Program-made: the position numbers and the translations under genes
Notes under the pieces: generated by a model
Databases searched by the model: none
Seen by the model: only the letters and a program-made list of their open reading frames with translations
What the model was told of the DNA's origin: nothing
Part shown: positions 1 through 9,686 of the stretch, piece after piece
How the letters are laid out: every line of letters starts with the position of its first letter
Position numbering within the stretch: position 1 is the first letter of the stretch
Source of the DNA: Gp6-AA40 sp035711805
GTDB lineage: Bacteria; Acidobacteriota; Vicinamibacteria; Vicinamibacterales; UBA2999
Assembly: GCA_035711805.1 (NCBI GenBank)
Contig: DASTBV010000160.1
Location: forward strand, 1 to 64,000
Length of the DNA stretch: 64,000 bases
Reading direction: 5' to 3'

Positions 1-3000
1 GGCGCCACGATCGACGTGGGGAACAGGAACCGCTGCGTCGCCGTGGGATTGACGGTGAACGCCTGATCGAATGCGGTCACGTCGCTGGAATTGAACAGGT
101 TATACACGTCGATGCCGATGTCCGCGCGCCGGCTGCCGAAGCGCAGGATCTTGGCAAGACGCATGTCGAGCTGATTGACCCGCTCGTCCGGATACAGCTC
201 TCCCGGCCGCAGCAGGTTGATCGTCGTCGTCCCGTTGGCGAGCGCGACCCCTGGCAGGCGACCGAGTGACGCCTGGATGGCGGTGTTCGCAACTGGGGCG
301 TTGGCGTTGAGCGATGCCCCGTTGGTGGCCGACACACTACCGACGAGGCCGGGCAGCGCATTCGCGGGGTTCAGCGACCGGAAGTTCGCGCTGACCAGCA
401 CGTCGATCCACGGCACCTGGTAGCTGGCCAGGCCACGCACCGATGTCAACCACGGTTCGGTCACGTGACATGTGTCGATCCGCGCGAGGGGTGATCCAGC
501 CCCGACCAGGAATTCCTCCGGGAGCGCGGCTGCCGTGTCGCACCGATCGCGGACCCCACGGCCGGTTGTCGTCCCGCCCTGCACCGTCAGCCCCCAGTTC
601 AGCCGCGCGGTGGCGGAGACGGTCACGCCATGCCAGTACTGCGTGCGCGCGTCGCCGTAATCGGTCTCGAAGGTGATGTAATTGCGGGCCGGACGTGTAG
701 CGGCCGCGGCGGTGATGACGTGCAGGTTGATCGGGTAGCCTCCGCCGCCAGGCAGCGCCTCGTGGCTTGGCGCGGTGAACGTCCATGGCTCGTAGTCCGA
801 GGCGCTCACCGCCTGGTTGTCGGTGACGAAGAAGTTCTGGAACCAGCGCCGGTTGTAGCCGACTTCCACCGATACGCGCGGCAGCACCTCATGCTGCATC
901 GACACGTTCAGCCCCCAATCCGACGGCCGCACATTCCACCCCTTGAGAATCTCGGGGTTCACGACCGTCGCGTTCGGATTGGGATTGCCGAAGTTGAGAT
1001 TGTTGCCGGACAGCGCGCCGCACGTATCGAGCGAGCCGGTCGTCGCCGGACTCTGCGCGGCGAAATTCATCAACTGGCAGTCGACGATGCGGTTGTTGTT
1101 GTGATCGATCCAGCTGCGGTTGTTGACGAACGTGACGAACCGCGCGCCTCCGGCCGGATTGTTGATCGCGTAGTTCTCGTCGTTGGTGGCTGTCTGCAGA
1201 TACTTACCGATGTTCGCCTTGACCGCGGTCCGGCCATCGCCGAACACGTCCCACGCCCCGCCGAAGCGGGTGGTGATGTCGTTGTATCCGGCAACGCTCA
1301 CCGTGCGCGGGAAGCTGATCGGATTCGGCATGAACTGCGATGTCTGCGTCGACCCGTTGTTCTCTGCCGGCGCCCAGCTCCACGCGCGGTCGTAGCGAAT
1401 CGCGCCCTGGACCGTCAGCCGGCCGAGCGTCCATTGATCCTGCGCATACAGCGACTGCGTGGCCGTGCGGTCGTTGATCTCCCAGCGCGGCGTCAGGTAG
1501 AAGCCGAAGCCGTTCGGCTGCCGGTTGTTGAACACGTAGCGCATCAGCGTGGTGTTCGCTTCGCGGCCCTGCAGCGATCGCTGAAACGACCCCTGATACC
1601 CGAACTTCATGTTGTGCGCGCCGGTGACGTAGGAGAGCGACGCCTTCCAGTTATTGGGATTGGCGTCGTTATCCGCGTAGGCATAGGCGATCGGATCGTA
1701 GATGCCGCGATAGCTGAAGTTGGCGCGATGCCCATCGATCGCCTGCGTCTCGGTGACCGGAATCAGGTTGATACGATCGGGCGGCGCCTGTCCGAACCCT
1801 GCCCACAGATAGTGGAATCGCGAGAAGCCGGCATCGAGCAGCAGCCGGCTCGACATCGGCGAGCTCCACGCAATCTGCGTCACATAGTAGGGGAAATCGT
1901 GATAGCCGGGCCACGCCTCGGGAGACGATGGCGTCCCTCCGCCGGTGCCGAGGCCGATCCATCCCTGGCCCGGCGCGCGGCAGCCGCTGCCTTCGCTCAG
2001 CGTCGATCCGGAACAGCGATGCTGGTACTCCTGATAGAACGTGATGCGGTTCCGTTCGGTGAGCTGGGCAGTGAGACGGCCGGAGAAGATGTCGCGGCTG
2101 TTGGCGGTGCGCGCCTGCAGCGACGGATCAGCCGCGTAATCCCAATGCGTCGGATCATTCGCAAAGCGGTTGCCGACGACGCCCTCGATGGTCTGGTAGT
2201 TGCCGTACTGCCGGATGTTGCCGAAGAACCAGACCCGATCGCGGAACACCGGTCCGCTCGCTGACCCGCTGACATCCCACAGTTTCAGAATCGTCGGCGG
2301 CGCAACGATTCCAGCCGATTCGAGAGCCGGCGTGATGTTGCTGGCCGCCGACCATCGGCCTGCACCGCTGTAAAAACCCTGGCCCCGGAACGTGTTGCCG
2401 CCCGACTGCGGGACGAGGTTGATGCGCGGCTCGCCGTTCTCCGCTTCGCCCAGGCCACCGGAAACGAGCACCTGCATCTCCGCCGCGTTCGCGATGTCGT
2501 AGGTGAACGTCGATACGCCGCCGCCGTTGAACGACGCGGCCACGGGCATTCCGTCGATTTGTACCTGGCCCCCGTTCTGCCGGCCGCCATTCGCGGTGAA
2601 GAACGTCATGTCGGGCGTCGCCATCGCGCTGGTGGACCCGGTATTGGTGCTGAGGCCGGGGATCGCGTTCAGGAGCGCGCCGTATGACCGCGTCGCCGGC
2701 ATCGAATTGATCGTGTCGTTGGTCAGCACCATCTCGCGCCGCGTCGACTGCGTATCGACGAGCGGCGACTCGCCGGTGACGGTGATGGTTTCCTGCAGCG
2801 CGCCGAGACGTAAGTCGGCGTTGATCGGGATGACCCCGGACCCGCGCACCTCGACGTCGCCGCGTCTCACCACGCTGAACCCGCTGAGCGTGAACGTCAG
2901 CACGTAGGTGCCGGGCGGCAGTTCGGTAATGCGGTACTGTCCGGTTCCGTCACTGATCGCCGTACGCGATTTTTCGATCAGCGCCGGGCTGGACGCTTCG

Positions 3001-3128
3001 ATCGTGACTCCGGGCAGAACGGCCCCGCTGTTGTCGCGGACGACGCCGGCCAGCGTCGCTTGCGCATTCGCGGCAGCCGGCAGGAGCAGCAGAACGAGGG
3101 CATAGGGGAGCGCGTCGCGCAATCGCAT
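1..3128 (-). CDS. TonB-dependent receptor, Oar-like (3' end outside window)
   Basis: The reading frame opens at an ATG at 3128 and stays open to the left edge (about 1042 codons), so the C-terminus is missing. It starts with a signal peptide ending near NAQA, followed by a carboxypeptidase-regulatory-like beta-sandwich (LAGVVRDNSGAVLPGVTIEA) and a plug region (ETITVTGESPLVDTQ). A long, Asn- and aromatic-rich barrel follows. This is the arrangement of Oar-like outer-membrane receptors that are abundant in Acidobacteriota; substrate cannot be read from sequence. It is paralogous to the receptor at 16660-19761, sharing the same domain order and phrases such as NAVPGL/NAIPGL. It is divergent from the phosphodiesterase at 3293, with about 160 bp between them. 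No TonB/ExbB/ExbD genes are in the window. Confidence 0.93.
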   Translation of the reverse strand, partial: MRLRDALPYALVLLLLPAAANAQATLAGVVRDNSGAVLPGVTIEASSPALIEKSRTAISDGTGQYRITELPPGTYVLTFTLSGFSVVRRGDVEVRGSGVIPINADLRLGALQETITVTGESPLVDTQSTRREMVLTNDTINSMPATRSYGALLNAIPGLSTNTGSTSAMATPDMTFFTANGGRQNGGQVQIDGMPVAASFNGGGVSTFTYDIANAAEMQVLVSGGLGEAENGEPRINLVPQSGGNTFRGQGFYSGAGRWSAASNITPALESAGIVAPPTILKLWDVSGSASGPVFRDRVWFFGNIRQYGNYQTIEGVVGNRFANDPTHWDYAADPSLQARTANSRDIFSGRLTAQLTERNRITFYQEYQHRCSGSTLSEGSGCRAPGQGWIGLGTGGGTPSSPEAWPGYHDFPYYVTQIAWSSPMSSRLLLDAGFSRFHYLWAGFGQAPPDRINLIPVTETQAIDGHRANFSYRGIYDPIAYAYADNDANPNNWKASLSYVTGAHNMKFGYQGSFQRSLQGREANTTLMRYVFNNRQPNGFGFYLTPRWEINDRTATQSLYAQDQWTLGRLTVQGAIRYDRAWSWAPAENNGSTQTSQFMPNPISFPRTVSVAGYNDITTRFGGAWDVFGDGRTAVKANIGKYLQTATNDENYAINNPAGGARFVTFVNNRSWIDHNNNRIVDCQLMNFAAQSPATTGSLDTCGALSGNNLNFGNPNPNATVVNPEILKGWNVRPSDWGLNVSMQHEVLPRVSVEVGYNRRWFQNFFVTDNQAVSASDYEPWTFTAPSHEALPGGGGYPINLHVITAAAATRPARNYITFETDYGDARTQYWHGVTVSATARLNWGLTVQGGTTTGRGVRDRCDTAAALPEEFLVGAGSPLARIDTCHVTEPWLTSVRGLASYQVPWIDVLVSANFRSLNPANALPGLVGSVSATNGASLNANAPVANTAIQASLGRLPGVALANGTTTINLLRPGELYPDERVNQLDMRLAKILRFGSRRADIGIDVYNLFNSSDVTAFDQAFTVNPTATQRFLFPTSIVA

Positions 3129-3292
3129 GTCAGGACACTCCTTCAAGAGCCAGGAAATCAACGTCCCCGCGCGGATCGATGCCGAGGTGAGGTAACCCGG
3201 GCAGTTAATACGCCTGATCGTGGCGCCGCGTCAACTCACGTCAGTCGAGGGGTGTTCGATTCGAGGTATCCCGTTTGCAACCGCGCCGAGGC

Positions 3293-4813
3293 GTGAAAGT
3301 CCTGCTCGTCGTTATCGATGCCGCCTCGCCCCGGGTCGTCAATCCCGCCATTCAAACCGGACAGTTGCGCAACCTCAGGCGCATTGCCGAGGCGGGCAGT
3401 CTGCATGCGGGCTCGTTCACGATCTTCCCGTCCATCACCCCTGCCGCAACGACGTCGATCGTGACCGGCACGTACCCGGCGGAGAACGGTATTGCGGGTG
3501 CGTCCTGGTTTGTCGAGGAGCGCAAAGAAGTCGCCTACTACGGGGACGATTTCTGGGTCATCGCGAAGCAGGGATTCGGGGCGTTTCTGCGTGACTTCCT
3601 TGTCCGCCTGAACGGCGACCGCCTGAAGGTGCCGACGATGTTCGAAATGGTGGAGGGCGAGGGCGGTCGTGCGGCCTGCGTGAACTATCTGGTCTACCGT
3701 GGCAACGTGCACCACCGGGTGAACGTGCCGTGGCTGCTGGCGATGCTGCCCGGCGTACCGCTCACGGAAACCGTCGACGGTCCGTCGATGCTGTGCCTTG
3801 GCGACTTCGTTACCGCACATACGCTCCGCGGCACAGTGGAGGGGAAAAGCGGTCTCCTGCATCGCTTTGGCATGGACGACGCCTCGACGGCAACGATGCT
3901 CTGTGAGCTCGCCGCTGACGGAGAGCTAGGAGACTTCACCCTCGCATATTTCGCGGACAACGATTACCGCAGCCACGAAGTTGGACCGCACGAAGCGTTG
4001 CCGGTCGTCGAACGCGTCGACGAGGCGCTGGGAAAAGTATTCGACGCCGCCGGAGGGTTCGATCGGTTTATCCAGGACACCACGGTCATCGTGACATCGG
4101 ACCACGGACACTGCGAGATTCTTCCCGATGCGAACGAGTCCGTGATCGCACTCGATACGCTGCTCGGCGAGTTCCGCCAGGCCGACATCGGATCGCGGTG
4201 GCGGGACACGGACGAGATCATGATCTGCCCGAACATGCGTGCGACACAGATCCACCTGCAGAGCCGCGGCGCCGTGATCCTCGACCGGGTCGTCCGCGAT
4301 GCGCTCGCCGACTCACGGATCGATCTGGCTCTGTGGCGCGACAGCGGCGCATCGCGTGATGCCCGATACGTTGCCAGGGGCCATGCCGGCAGGCTGGAAT
4401 TCTGGCGGAATGACGGTGGCTCCGCGCAGGCGCGTGATGCATTCGGTACCGGATGGTGCTGGCGCGGTGAGCCGGCAGTATTGCAGCTCGACGTACAGGA
4501 CGGGATCGTCCAGTCGAGCGAATACCCGAATGCCCTCGAGCGGATCGCGGGGGCCCTCGACGCCACCGGCAGCGGCGACGTATGGCTCACGGCGCGGCCA
4601 GGCTGTGAATTCAACGTCCGCGGCGGTAAAGCGCACGTCGGGGGCGGATCGCACGGCGCGCTGCACGCATTGGACTCGCTCAGTGTCCTGCTCGCCGGTG
4701 GCCCTCAGTCACCGTCCCTTCCGGCCGTGATGCGCTCCGTGGACATTGCGCCAATGTGCATGGAACTGCTGCAACTGCCGATGCGCTATAAGGTCGGCGA
4801 GCCGCGCAGCTAA
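3293..4813 (+). CDS. Alkaline phosphatase superfamily / nucleotide pyrophosphatase-phosphodiesterase-like protein
   Basis: The product (about 506 aa) has the metal-binding core of type I phosphodiesterase/nucleotide pyrophosphatases. An N-terminal Asp is seen in VLLVVIDAASP, a nucleophile region with conserved Thr/Ser in SITPAATTSIVTGTYP, a second metal site in FADNDYRSHEVGP and a third in VTSDHGHCEI. The family hydrolyses phosphodiester or phosphomonoester bonds; the substrate here is unknown. There is no clear signal peptide. The start is ambiguous: GTG at 3293 gives a clean beta-strand start (MKVLLVVID), while an in-frame TTG at 3275 has a better-placed GAGG eight bases upstream. Signal peptidase I follows 36 bp downstream on the same strand, so the two may be co-transcribed. 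Confidence 0.85.
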   Translation: MKVLLVVIDAASPRVVNPAIQTGQLRNLRRIAEAGSLHAGSFTIFPSITPAATTSIVTGTYPAENGIAGASWFVEERKEVAYYGDDFWVIAKQGFGAFLRDFLVRLNGDRLKVPTMFEMVEGEGGRAACVNYLVYRGNVHHRVNVPWLLAMLPGVPLTETVDGPSMLCLGDFVTAHTLRGTVEGKSGLLHRFGMDDASTATMLCELAADGELGDFTLAYFADNDYRSHEVGPHEALPVVERVDEALGKVFDAAGGFDRFIQDTTVIVTSDHGHCEILPDANESVIALDTLLGEFRQADIGSRWRDTDEIMICPNMRATQIHLQSRGAVILDRVVRDALADSRIDLALWRDSGASRDARYVARGHAGRLEFWRNDGGSAQARDAFGTGWCWRGEPAVLQLDVQDGIVQSSEYPNALERIAGALDATGSGDVWLTARPGCEFNVRGGKAHVGGGSHGALHALDSLSVLLAGGPQSPSLPAVMRSVDIAPMCMELLQLPMRYKVGEPRS

Positions 4814-4849
4814 AGAAACACGCCGGATTCACCGAATTGGATCAACAGC

Positions 4850-5338
4850 GTGTCCCTGCTGACCCCGATTGTTGGCCGCAATCCGCGCGCAACCCTGCTG
4901 CGCATCAGCTTCACCATTGGCCTCGCGGTCGTCGTGTTCGGCTGGATTCTCGTCCCGCTGCGCCTCTCGGGCATCAGCATGCTGCCGACGTACGAGGACG
5001 GCGCGCTGAACTTCGCGAACCGCGCCGCGTACTGGACGCATGAGCCGGTGCGCGGCGACGTCGTGGCCATCCGCCTGGCCGGCCCCCACGCCTTCTACGT
5101 GAAACGAATCGTCGGGATGCCCGGCGAGCGCGTCGAGATCGTTACCGGCACGGTGACCGTCAACGGCGAGGTCCTGATCGAACCGACCGTCGTGCGGCGG
5201 GCGGCGTGGAACATGGCACCGGTCGATCTGGCACCCGGCGAGTTCTTCGTCGTTGGCGACAACCGATCGATGAAGATCGAGAACCATGACCTTGGACGAG
5301 TGAGCCGCCGCCGCATCGTCGGAAAGCTGTTGTTCTGA
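4850..5338 (+). CDS. lepB: Signal peptidase I
   Basis: This 162-aa protein has a single N-terminal membrane segment (about residues 15-36) followed by the S26 catalytic boxes. The nucleophile Ser lies in SGISMLPTYEDG, the general-base Lys in FYVKRIVGMPGE, and a late conserved box is FVVGDNRS. It would cleave signal peptides on the outer face of the inner membrane. It is at the short end for the family, and the large extra domain of enterobacterial LepB is absent. The start is GTG; no better start is visible. The downstream lipoprotein begins two bases after its stop, suggesting one transcript. It may not be the only signal peptidase in the genome. Confidence 0.93.
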   Translation: MSLLTPIVGRNPRATLLRISFTIGLAVVVFGWILVPLRLSGISMLPTYEDGALNFANRAAYWTHEPVRGDVVAIRLAGPHAFYVKRIVGMPGERVEIVTGTVTVNGEVLIEPTVVRRAAWNMAPVDLAPGEFFVVGDNRSMKIENHDLGRVSRRRIVGKLLF

Positions 5339-5340
5339 AA

Positions 5341-5880
5341 ATGATCCGCCTTCGCCGCACCAGCCAACGTGCGTACGCGGCTTCGGCGAGACTGGCGCTG
5401 GCCGGCGTCCTCGTCACATTCGCCGCAGCATGTGGGGACAGCGACGAACGCGCGATCAAAAACCAGATGTCAGCGATCGCAGAGTCGCTCAGCGTGCCGG
5501 AGAACGACGGGGAGCTCGGACGCATCGCGCGGCTTGCCGTGTTGCGCAACGTGCTTGCGCCCGGCATCGCGGTTTCCACGGGCGCTTCGCCCCGACCTGC
5601 TGCGGAGGTTCCGCCGGAGCTTGTCGGCCGCGACGCCGTGCTGGCGCTCGTCGGCCGCTGGGTGCCGCCCGCCGGTGGCGTCACCATCGAGTTCGTGGAC
5701 ATGCAGGTAACGCTCGACGCCACTCGCGCCACCGCACAGGTCTACTGCACGGCACGGATTTCATCCGGCCCGGACGAACGGCCGGTTGTCGATGCGCGCG
5801 AGCTGACGATCGGGTTTTCCCGGATCGACGGCTCGTGGCTGATTGCGTCAGTTCGTCCGGAAGACACGCTCGTGAGATAG
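5341..5880 (+). CDS. Putative lipoprotein, SnoaL/NTF2-like
   Basis: The N-terminus is Arg-rich, then hydrophobic, and ends in a lipobox-like TFAAAC, so the mature protein would begin with a lipidated Cys near residue 31. The rest (about 150 aa) contains a region with alternating strands ending in SRIDGSWLIASVRPE, typical of NTF2/SnoaL-like folds. No catalytic residues can be assigned. It begins two bases after the signal peptidase I stop, so it is probably translated from the same mRNA. Function unknown; the fold assignment is by pattern only. Confidence 0.75.
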   Translation: MIRLRRTSQRAYAASARLALAGVLVTFAAACGDSDERAIKNQMSAIAESLSVPENDGELGRIARLAVLRNVLAPGIAVSTGASPRPAAEVPPELVGRDAVLALVGRWVPPAGGVTIEFVDMQVTLDATRATAQVYCTARISSGPDERPVVDARELTIGFSRIDGSWLIASVRPEDTLVR

Positions 5881-6020
5881 GGTAGCTGGGTGGACTGGGT
5901 TGCCCGAGTAGCCTGGGTAGCGGGGGCACTCAGGCAACCGCGTTCACCTGCGTAACCGAACGACCGGGCAACCTAGGGCACCCAGGCAACCTAGGCCACC
6001 CAGGCAACCGAAGGCAACGC
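5881..6020. repeat. Inverted nonamer-repeat array, copy 1
   Basis: The gap between two co-directional genes consists of imperfect copies of CCTGGGTWG on the left (about 5882-5923) and the reverse complement CWACCCAGG on the right (about 5972-6019), with a spacer between. The transcript could fold into a long imperfect hairpin. Similar arrays lie at 9687-9822 and 22703-22823. Confidence 0.8.
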
Positions 6021-7340
6021 ATGGGGATCAAGGATCCGACCGCCTGGAAAGACGATCTCACGTTCTACAAAACCGAGGAGGCCGTCGCCGGTGACATCGA
6101 GGCGATGGAGCCGCTGCTGCTGCACGGCGGCTCGAAGGTCGCGGCGGGCCTGTGGCTGGCGTTGGTCGGCGTTGCCGGCTCCGCGTTCGGTGCGGTGCTC
6201 CTCAGCCCCGACGTCAGACGGCCGCTGACGTTCCTCGGATTCGTCGTCCTCGCCGCGGTGCTGCTGCGGGGTTTCTACCCGCTGACGGTCCGCGTACTCG
6301 GCAAGGCCGTTGGATGGATGGCCGGATACGCGTTCTTCTGGGCGACGATGCTCGGCCTCGTCGTGATGCTTGCGGCCGGCAGGGAAGCGACGTGGGCCGC
6401 CTATAGCGTTGCCGTCGGCGGCGGCTTCTTCGTCGGGATGATGTACGGCTCATTCCCGCCAGGCGTCATCAGCAACCAGGATGCATGGGGCATGGCGTTC
6501 GTGATGGCGCCGTTCAGCGCATCCGCCGCTGCCTATCTGCTTCGTCATCCACCGGCAGTCGACACGCTTCCGCTGACCATCGGAGCCGGTGCCCTGGCCG
6601 GCCTGCTGCTCATGGGCGTCATGGGGATCCTGCTCGTGAAGCTCTGGGACGAGTCCGAAGGGATCGCCGAGCTCGGCGTGCTGTATCTCCACAACGCTGT
6701 CTTCGCGAAGCAGGCCGTCGCCTGCTTCGACCGTGCCATCGCGATGAGGGACGACAACGCGAAGTACTACAACCTGCGCGGCGTGGCGTTGTCGCGGGCG
6801 GGCGACGCACAGCGCGCGGCCGCCGATTGGGACACGGCGACGGCTCTTGCGCCAAACGACCCGGAGCCGTATGTGAATCGCGGCGTCGATGCGCTGCGCC
6901 GCGGCGACGAGCGCGACGCGATCCGATCGTTCGAAGCGGCCATCGAAAAGGATCCGAAGCACGGACGTGCGCACGGGTATCTGGCGATCGCGCTGGAACG
7001 GCTCGGCGACCTCACGCGCGCCTTCGAGCATTACGACCGGTCCACCACGCTCGCGCAAGACGATCCGAAAGTGTTTTGCGACCGCAGCGACGCACACTTC
7101 CGCAAGGGGGATTACGCCGCGGCGCTCAACGATGCCGAACGCGCCGTACGCAATCAGAGTCATCGCGGCAGTGCGTACGCCGCCCGCGGCCGGGCGCTGG
7201 CGAGGCTCGGTCGAGCGGGCGAAGCGCGCGTCAGTTTCGAGGAGGCGATCGAACTTGGCGTCGAACCTGCTCTTCACGAAGAGGCGCTGCGCACGTTGGA
7301 GGACTTGCGAGACGAGGAAGGGGCTGAGGCGGAGGCGTGA
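6021..7340 (+). CDS. Membrane protein with C-terminal TPR repeats
   Basis: The first 220 residues hold about six hydrophobic segments (for example around 40-60, 70-85, 95-115, 120-140, 160-175 and 185-210). The remaining 215 residues are at least five tetratricopeptide repeats, recognised from repeated AxxxFxxAIxxxP-type helices such as AVACFDRAIAMRDDNAKYY and AIRSFEAAIEKDPKHGRA. TPR domains are protein-binding scaffolds and here would face one side of the membrane. The stop overlaps the start of the M48 protease gene (GTGA overlap), which implies translational coupling and a functional pair. Partner identity and role are unknown. Confidence 0.85.
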   Translation: MGIKDPTAWKDDLTFYKTEEAVAGDIEAMEPLLLHGGSKVAAGLWLALVGVAGSAFGAVLLSPDVRRPLTFLGFVVLAAVLLRGFYPLTVRVLGKAVGWMAGYAFFWATMLGLVVMLAAGREATWAAYSVAVGGGFFVGMMYGSFPPGVISNQDAWGMAFVMAPFSASAAAYLLRHPPAVDTLPLTIGAGALAGLLLMGVMGILLVKLWDESEGIAELGVLYLHNAVFAKQAVACFDRAIAMRDDNAKYYNLRGVALSRAGDAQRAAADWDTATALAPNDPEPYVNRGVDALRRGDERDAIRSFEAAIEKDPKHGRAHGYLAIALERLGDLTRAFEHYDRSTTLAQDDPKVFCDRSDAHFRKGDYAAALNDAERAVRNQSHRGSAYAARGRALARLGRAGEARVSFEEAIELGVEPALHEEALRTLEDLRDEEGAEAEA

Positions 7341-9094
7341 TACCCCGCCTCAAGCTGGCGCTGCTCATTCTCGAGGGGTATGTCTACCTCACCCTGATTG
7401 CCGCGATCTTTCTCTCCGCGTCAGGGTTCCTGGTGTGGGGGCTTCTCGCGCGGCGTCCCTTTGTGGCCGTCGTCGCGATTCTGGTGGGCGTCCCGGTTGC
7501 GCTGACGACGGCGCGCGCGCTCAGGGCGTTGTGGCTGGTGTCGGGCGACGCCGAAGGCGTCGAGATTGGATCTGCCTTCGGCCCACGGCTTTTTTCCGCG
7601 GTTCAGGAGATCGCGCGGAAGGTCGGCGCGCCGCGCGTGCATCGCATGCTCGTCGGGAGCGCCCACAACGCCACGGCGCTCCAGGCTCGCTACGGGTGGA
7701 TACCGTGGCGCCGGAACACGCTGATCCTCGGTTACCCGTTGCTGGCGACGCTGACGACGGATCAGGTGCGGGCGGTGATCGCACATGAACTGGCACATCT
7801 GACGCACGCGCACGGCCGGTTCTCGGGTTGGGTGCATCGCACGCGCCGGATGTGGATCCAGCTGCTGGACGTGCTCGAGCGGCACCGTTCGGTGCCTGCG
7901 CACGTCTACTTCCTCTATCGCTTCTACGTGCCGAGGCTGAATCGCCACGCCGCCGCGGTGTCGCGGCAGCATGAAGTCATTGCCGACCGTCTGGCAGCAG
8001 AAGTGGCCGGAGCCCAGGTGGCTGCGCAGGCGCTCCTGGCCATCGAGATCGGTACATACGTCCTCGAGCAGGGCTACTGGACGCGGTTCTACGAGCGCGT
8101 CGAGCAGGAGGCCGAGATCCCCAATCCGTACGCGGCAATGGCTCCAGGGATCTGGTCAGACGTGGAGGACAAGCCGGCGCTGATGAATCGCCTGCTCGCC
8201 GAGGTGACTCAGGCGTCGGATACTCATCCGGCGCTGAGCGATCGGCTGCGGGCGATCGGTCAGAGCCCCCGATGGCCGGATGCGCCTGCGGCATCAGCGG
8301 CGGACGATTTCTTCGGGCCACAGAAGATGGAAGTCGCCGGAATGGTGGCGAGAGAATGGATGGACGATCGTGGTCCGAACTGGCGCCGTCGGCACGACGA
8401 GATGCGTCAGCGCCGTGCGCGCCTTGCCGTGCTCGACGGAGTCGTGATGCCAACAGCGGATCAGGCGTTCGAGCACGGCTCGCTGCTGGAGGAGGACGGC
8501 CAGTACGACGCGGCTCTGCAACGGTATCGCACGGCCCACGATGCGGGCCACGCCGCCGCCGGCCTCGCCGCCGGCCGGCTGCTTCTCGATCGCGGCGATC
8601 ACTCCGGCATCGCGCTGATCGAAGCGGCCATGGATGCCGATCGAGCGCTCGGTGAACAGGGCTGCGCCGCGATTGTCGATTTTCTGGAGGACCATGGACG
8701 GCGCCTTGACGCGCATCGCTACCGGACGCGGCTGAACCGGGAAGCGGCGGCGGCAAAGATCGCGCGGCGCGAGCGCAGCCAGCTGTCGGTTGTGGATCGG
8801 TTCGCCGCGTGCGCGGATCGCCAGATCGATCGGACGGCCCTCGCGCGGATGGTGCAGGCCGAGCCTGCAGTGGTGCGGGCGTACCTGGCCACGAAAGAGC
8901 TGCACCACTCGAACGGCACGCAGACCGTGTTCGCGGTCTTCTCGAAAAACGGCGACGTTGCCGGGCTGACGGACCGCCTTCGCCAGCGCGAGGCCGTGCC
9001 GAACCGCGTCGTCGTTGTCGTTCTCGGCCGGCACAGCGCGCAGATCGAATCAGTGCTTCGCGACGTCCCCGGCGCGCTCGTCTTCGAGCGCTAA
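7337..9094 (+). CDS. M48-family membrane metalloprotease with TPR-like C-terminus
   Basis: Two hydrophobic segments near the N-terminus (about residues 8-30 and 36-55) precede a zinc protease domain with the HExxH motif in VIAHELAHLTHAHG (about residue 150). A downstream QHEVIADRLAAEVAG carries the third-ligand Glu typical of M48 (Ste24/HtpX-like) enzymes. The C-terminal half has Ala-rich helical repeats, including a Sel1/TPR-like stretch around residues 375-440. Members degrade or process membrane proteins. It starts with GTG overlapping the preceding TPR membrane gene, so the two are made together. No other HtpX-like gene is in the window. Confidence 0.88.
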   Translation: MIPRLKLALLILEGYVYLTLIAAIFLSASGFLVWGLLARRPFVAVVAILVGVPVALTTARALRALWLVSGDAEGVEIGSAFGPRLFSAVQEIARKVGAPRVHRMLVGSAHNATALQARYGWIPWRRNTLILGYPLLATLTTDQVRAVIAHELAHLTHAHGRFSGWVHRTRRMWIQLLDVLERHRSVPAHVYFLYRFYVPRLNRHAAAVSRQHEVIADRLAAEVAGAQVAAQALLAIEIGTYVLEQGYWTRFYERVEQEAEIPNPYAAMAPGIWSDVEDKPALMNRLLAEVTQASDTHPALSDRLRAIGQSPRWPDAPAASAADDFFGPQKMEVAGMVAREWMDDRGPNWRRRHDEMRQRRARLAVLDGVVMPTADQAFEHGSLLEEDGQYDAALQRYRTAHDAGHAAAGLAAGRLLLDRGDHSGIALIEAAMDADRALGEQGCAAIVDFLEDHGRRLDAHRYRTRLNREAAAAKIARRERSQLSVVDRFAACADRQIDRTALARMVQAEPAVVRAYLATKELHHSNGTQTVFAVFSKNGDVAGLTDRLRQREAVPNRVVVVVLGRHSAQIESVLRDVPGALVFER

Positions 9095-9099
9095 CGGGG

Positions 9100-9121
9100 G
9101 GCGGACGTTGTCACGTCCGCC
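9100..9121. terminator. Hairpin between convergent genes
   Basis: GGCGGACG (9100-9107) pairs perfectly with CGTCCGCC (9114-9121) across a six-base loop. It lies six bases after the protease stop and 24 bases from the stop of the convergent OmpH-like gene. There is no clear T-run, so it is only a possible bidirectional terminator. The stem also resembles the GTCCGCC palindromes seen at 15402 and 43408. Confidence 0.45.
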
Positions 9122-9144
9122 TGGCGCGCCCCACGGCCACTCAA

Positions 9145-9672
9145 CTACGGCGCATTCATGCGCTTCACAACCTCCGACGTGATATCGAGCGCGGGATTGG
9201 CCCAGGCGAGGAGGCCGCTGTCCTCGTTCAGCACGAACAGGAAGCCGCGCTCTTTCGCCACCGCATCGAGCGCCGGCCGCAGCTTCGTGAAGAACGTGTT
9301 CTCGGAGGTCTGCCTGATCCCGAGAAACTCCGCCTGTGCGTCTTCCAGGAAGCGCTTCGTATCGACCTCGAAGCGTTCGATCTCGGTTTCCCGCTGGCGC
9401 CGGCCGGCCTCGCCGAGCACCGACGCCCCGCGCTGCAGGGCGTCCTGCATGTCCTTCAACTTTGCGCTCCGGGCGGCGAGCTCCTTGCCGCGCTCGGCTT
9501 CGAGCGCCGCCAGTTTCGTCTGCGCCGCTTTGCCATCCGGCGACAGCGCGAACGCCCGCTCAGGGCTGAAGTAGGCGAGCCGTGACCCCGCCAGTTCGGC
9601 CAGCGCCTGGTCCTGCGCGGACGCCAGCGACGGGAGCGACAGCACACTTGCGATGAAGAGAAACCTGACCAC
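9145..9672 (-). CDS. OmpH/Skp-family periplasmic chaperone
   Basis: The protein (175 aa) has a signal peptide ending in SLASAQ and then the classic Skp/OmpH shape. It starts with a short strand (SRLAYFSPERAFALSPDGKAAQTKL), continues as a long charged coiled coil (KLAALEAERGKELAARSAKLKDM and onward to about residue 125), and returns to strands at FLFVLNEDSGLLAWANPALDITSEVV. Skp-type chaperones hold unfolded outer-membrane proteins in the periplasm. The start is GTG with a strong AAAGGAGG five bases upstream, which decides it. It stands alone, not next to bamA or lpxD as is usual, so it may be an accessory paralogue. Confidence 0.88.
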   Translation of the reverse strand: MVRFLFIASVLSLPSLASAQDQALAELAGSRLAYFSPERAFALSPDGKAAQTKLAALEAERGKELAARSAKLKDMQDALQRGASVLGEAGRRQRETEIERFEVDTKRFLEDAQAEFLGIRQTSENTFFTKLRPALDAVAKERGFLFVLNEDSGLLAWANPALDITSEVVKRMNAP

Positions 9673-9686
9673 GGATGCCTCCTTTC

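Noticed and set aside
630..2264. Plus-strand frame of 544 codons opposite the first receptor
   Set aside because: Antisense shadow; composition is Arg/Val/Ala-rich and the minus frame is clearly the receptor.
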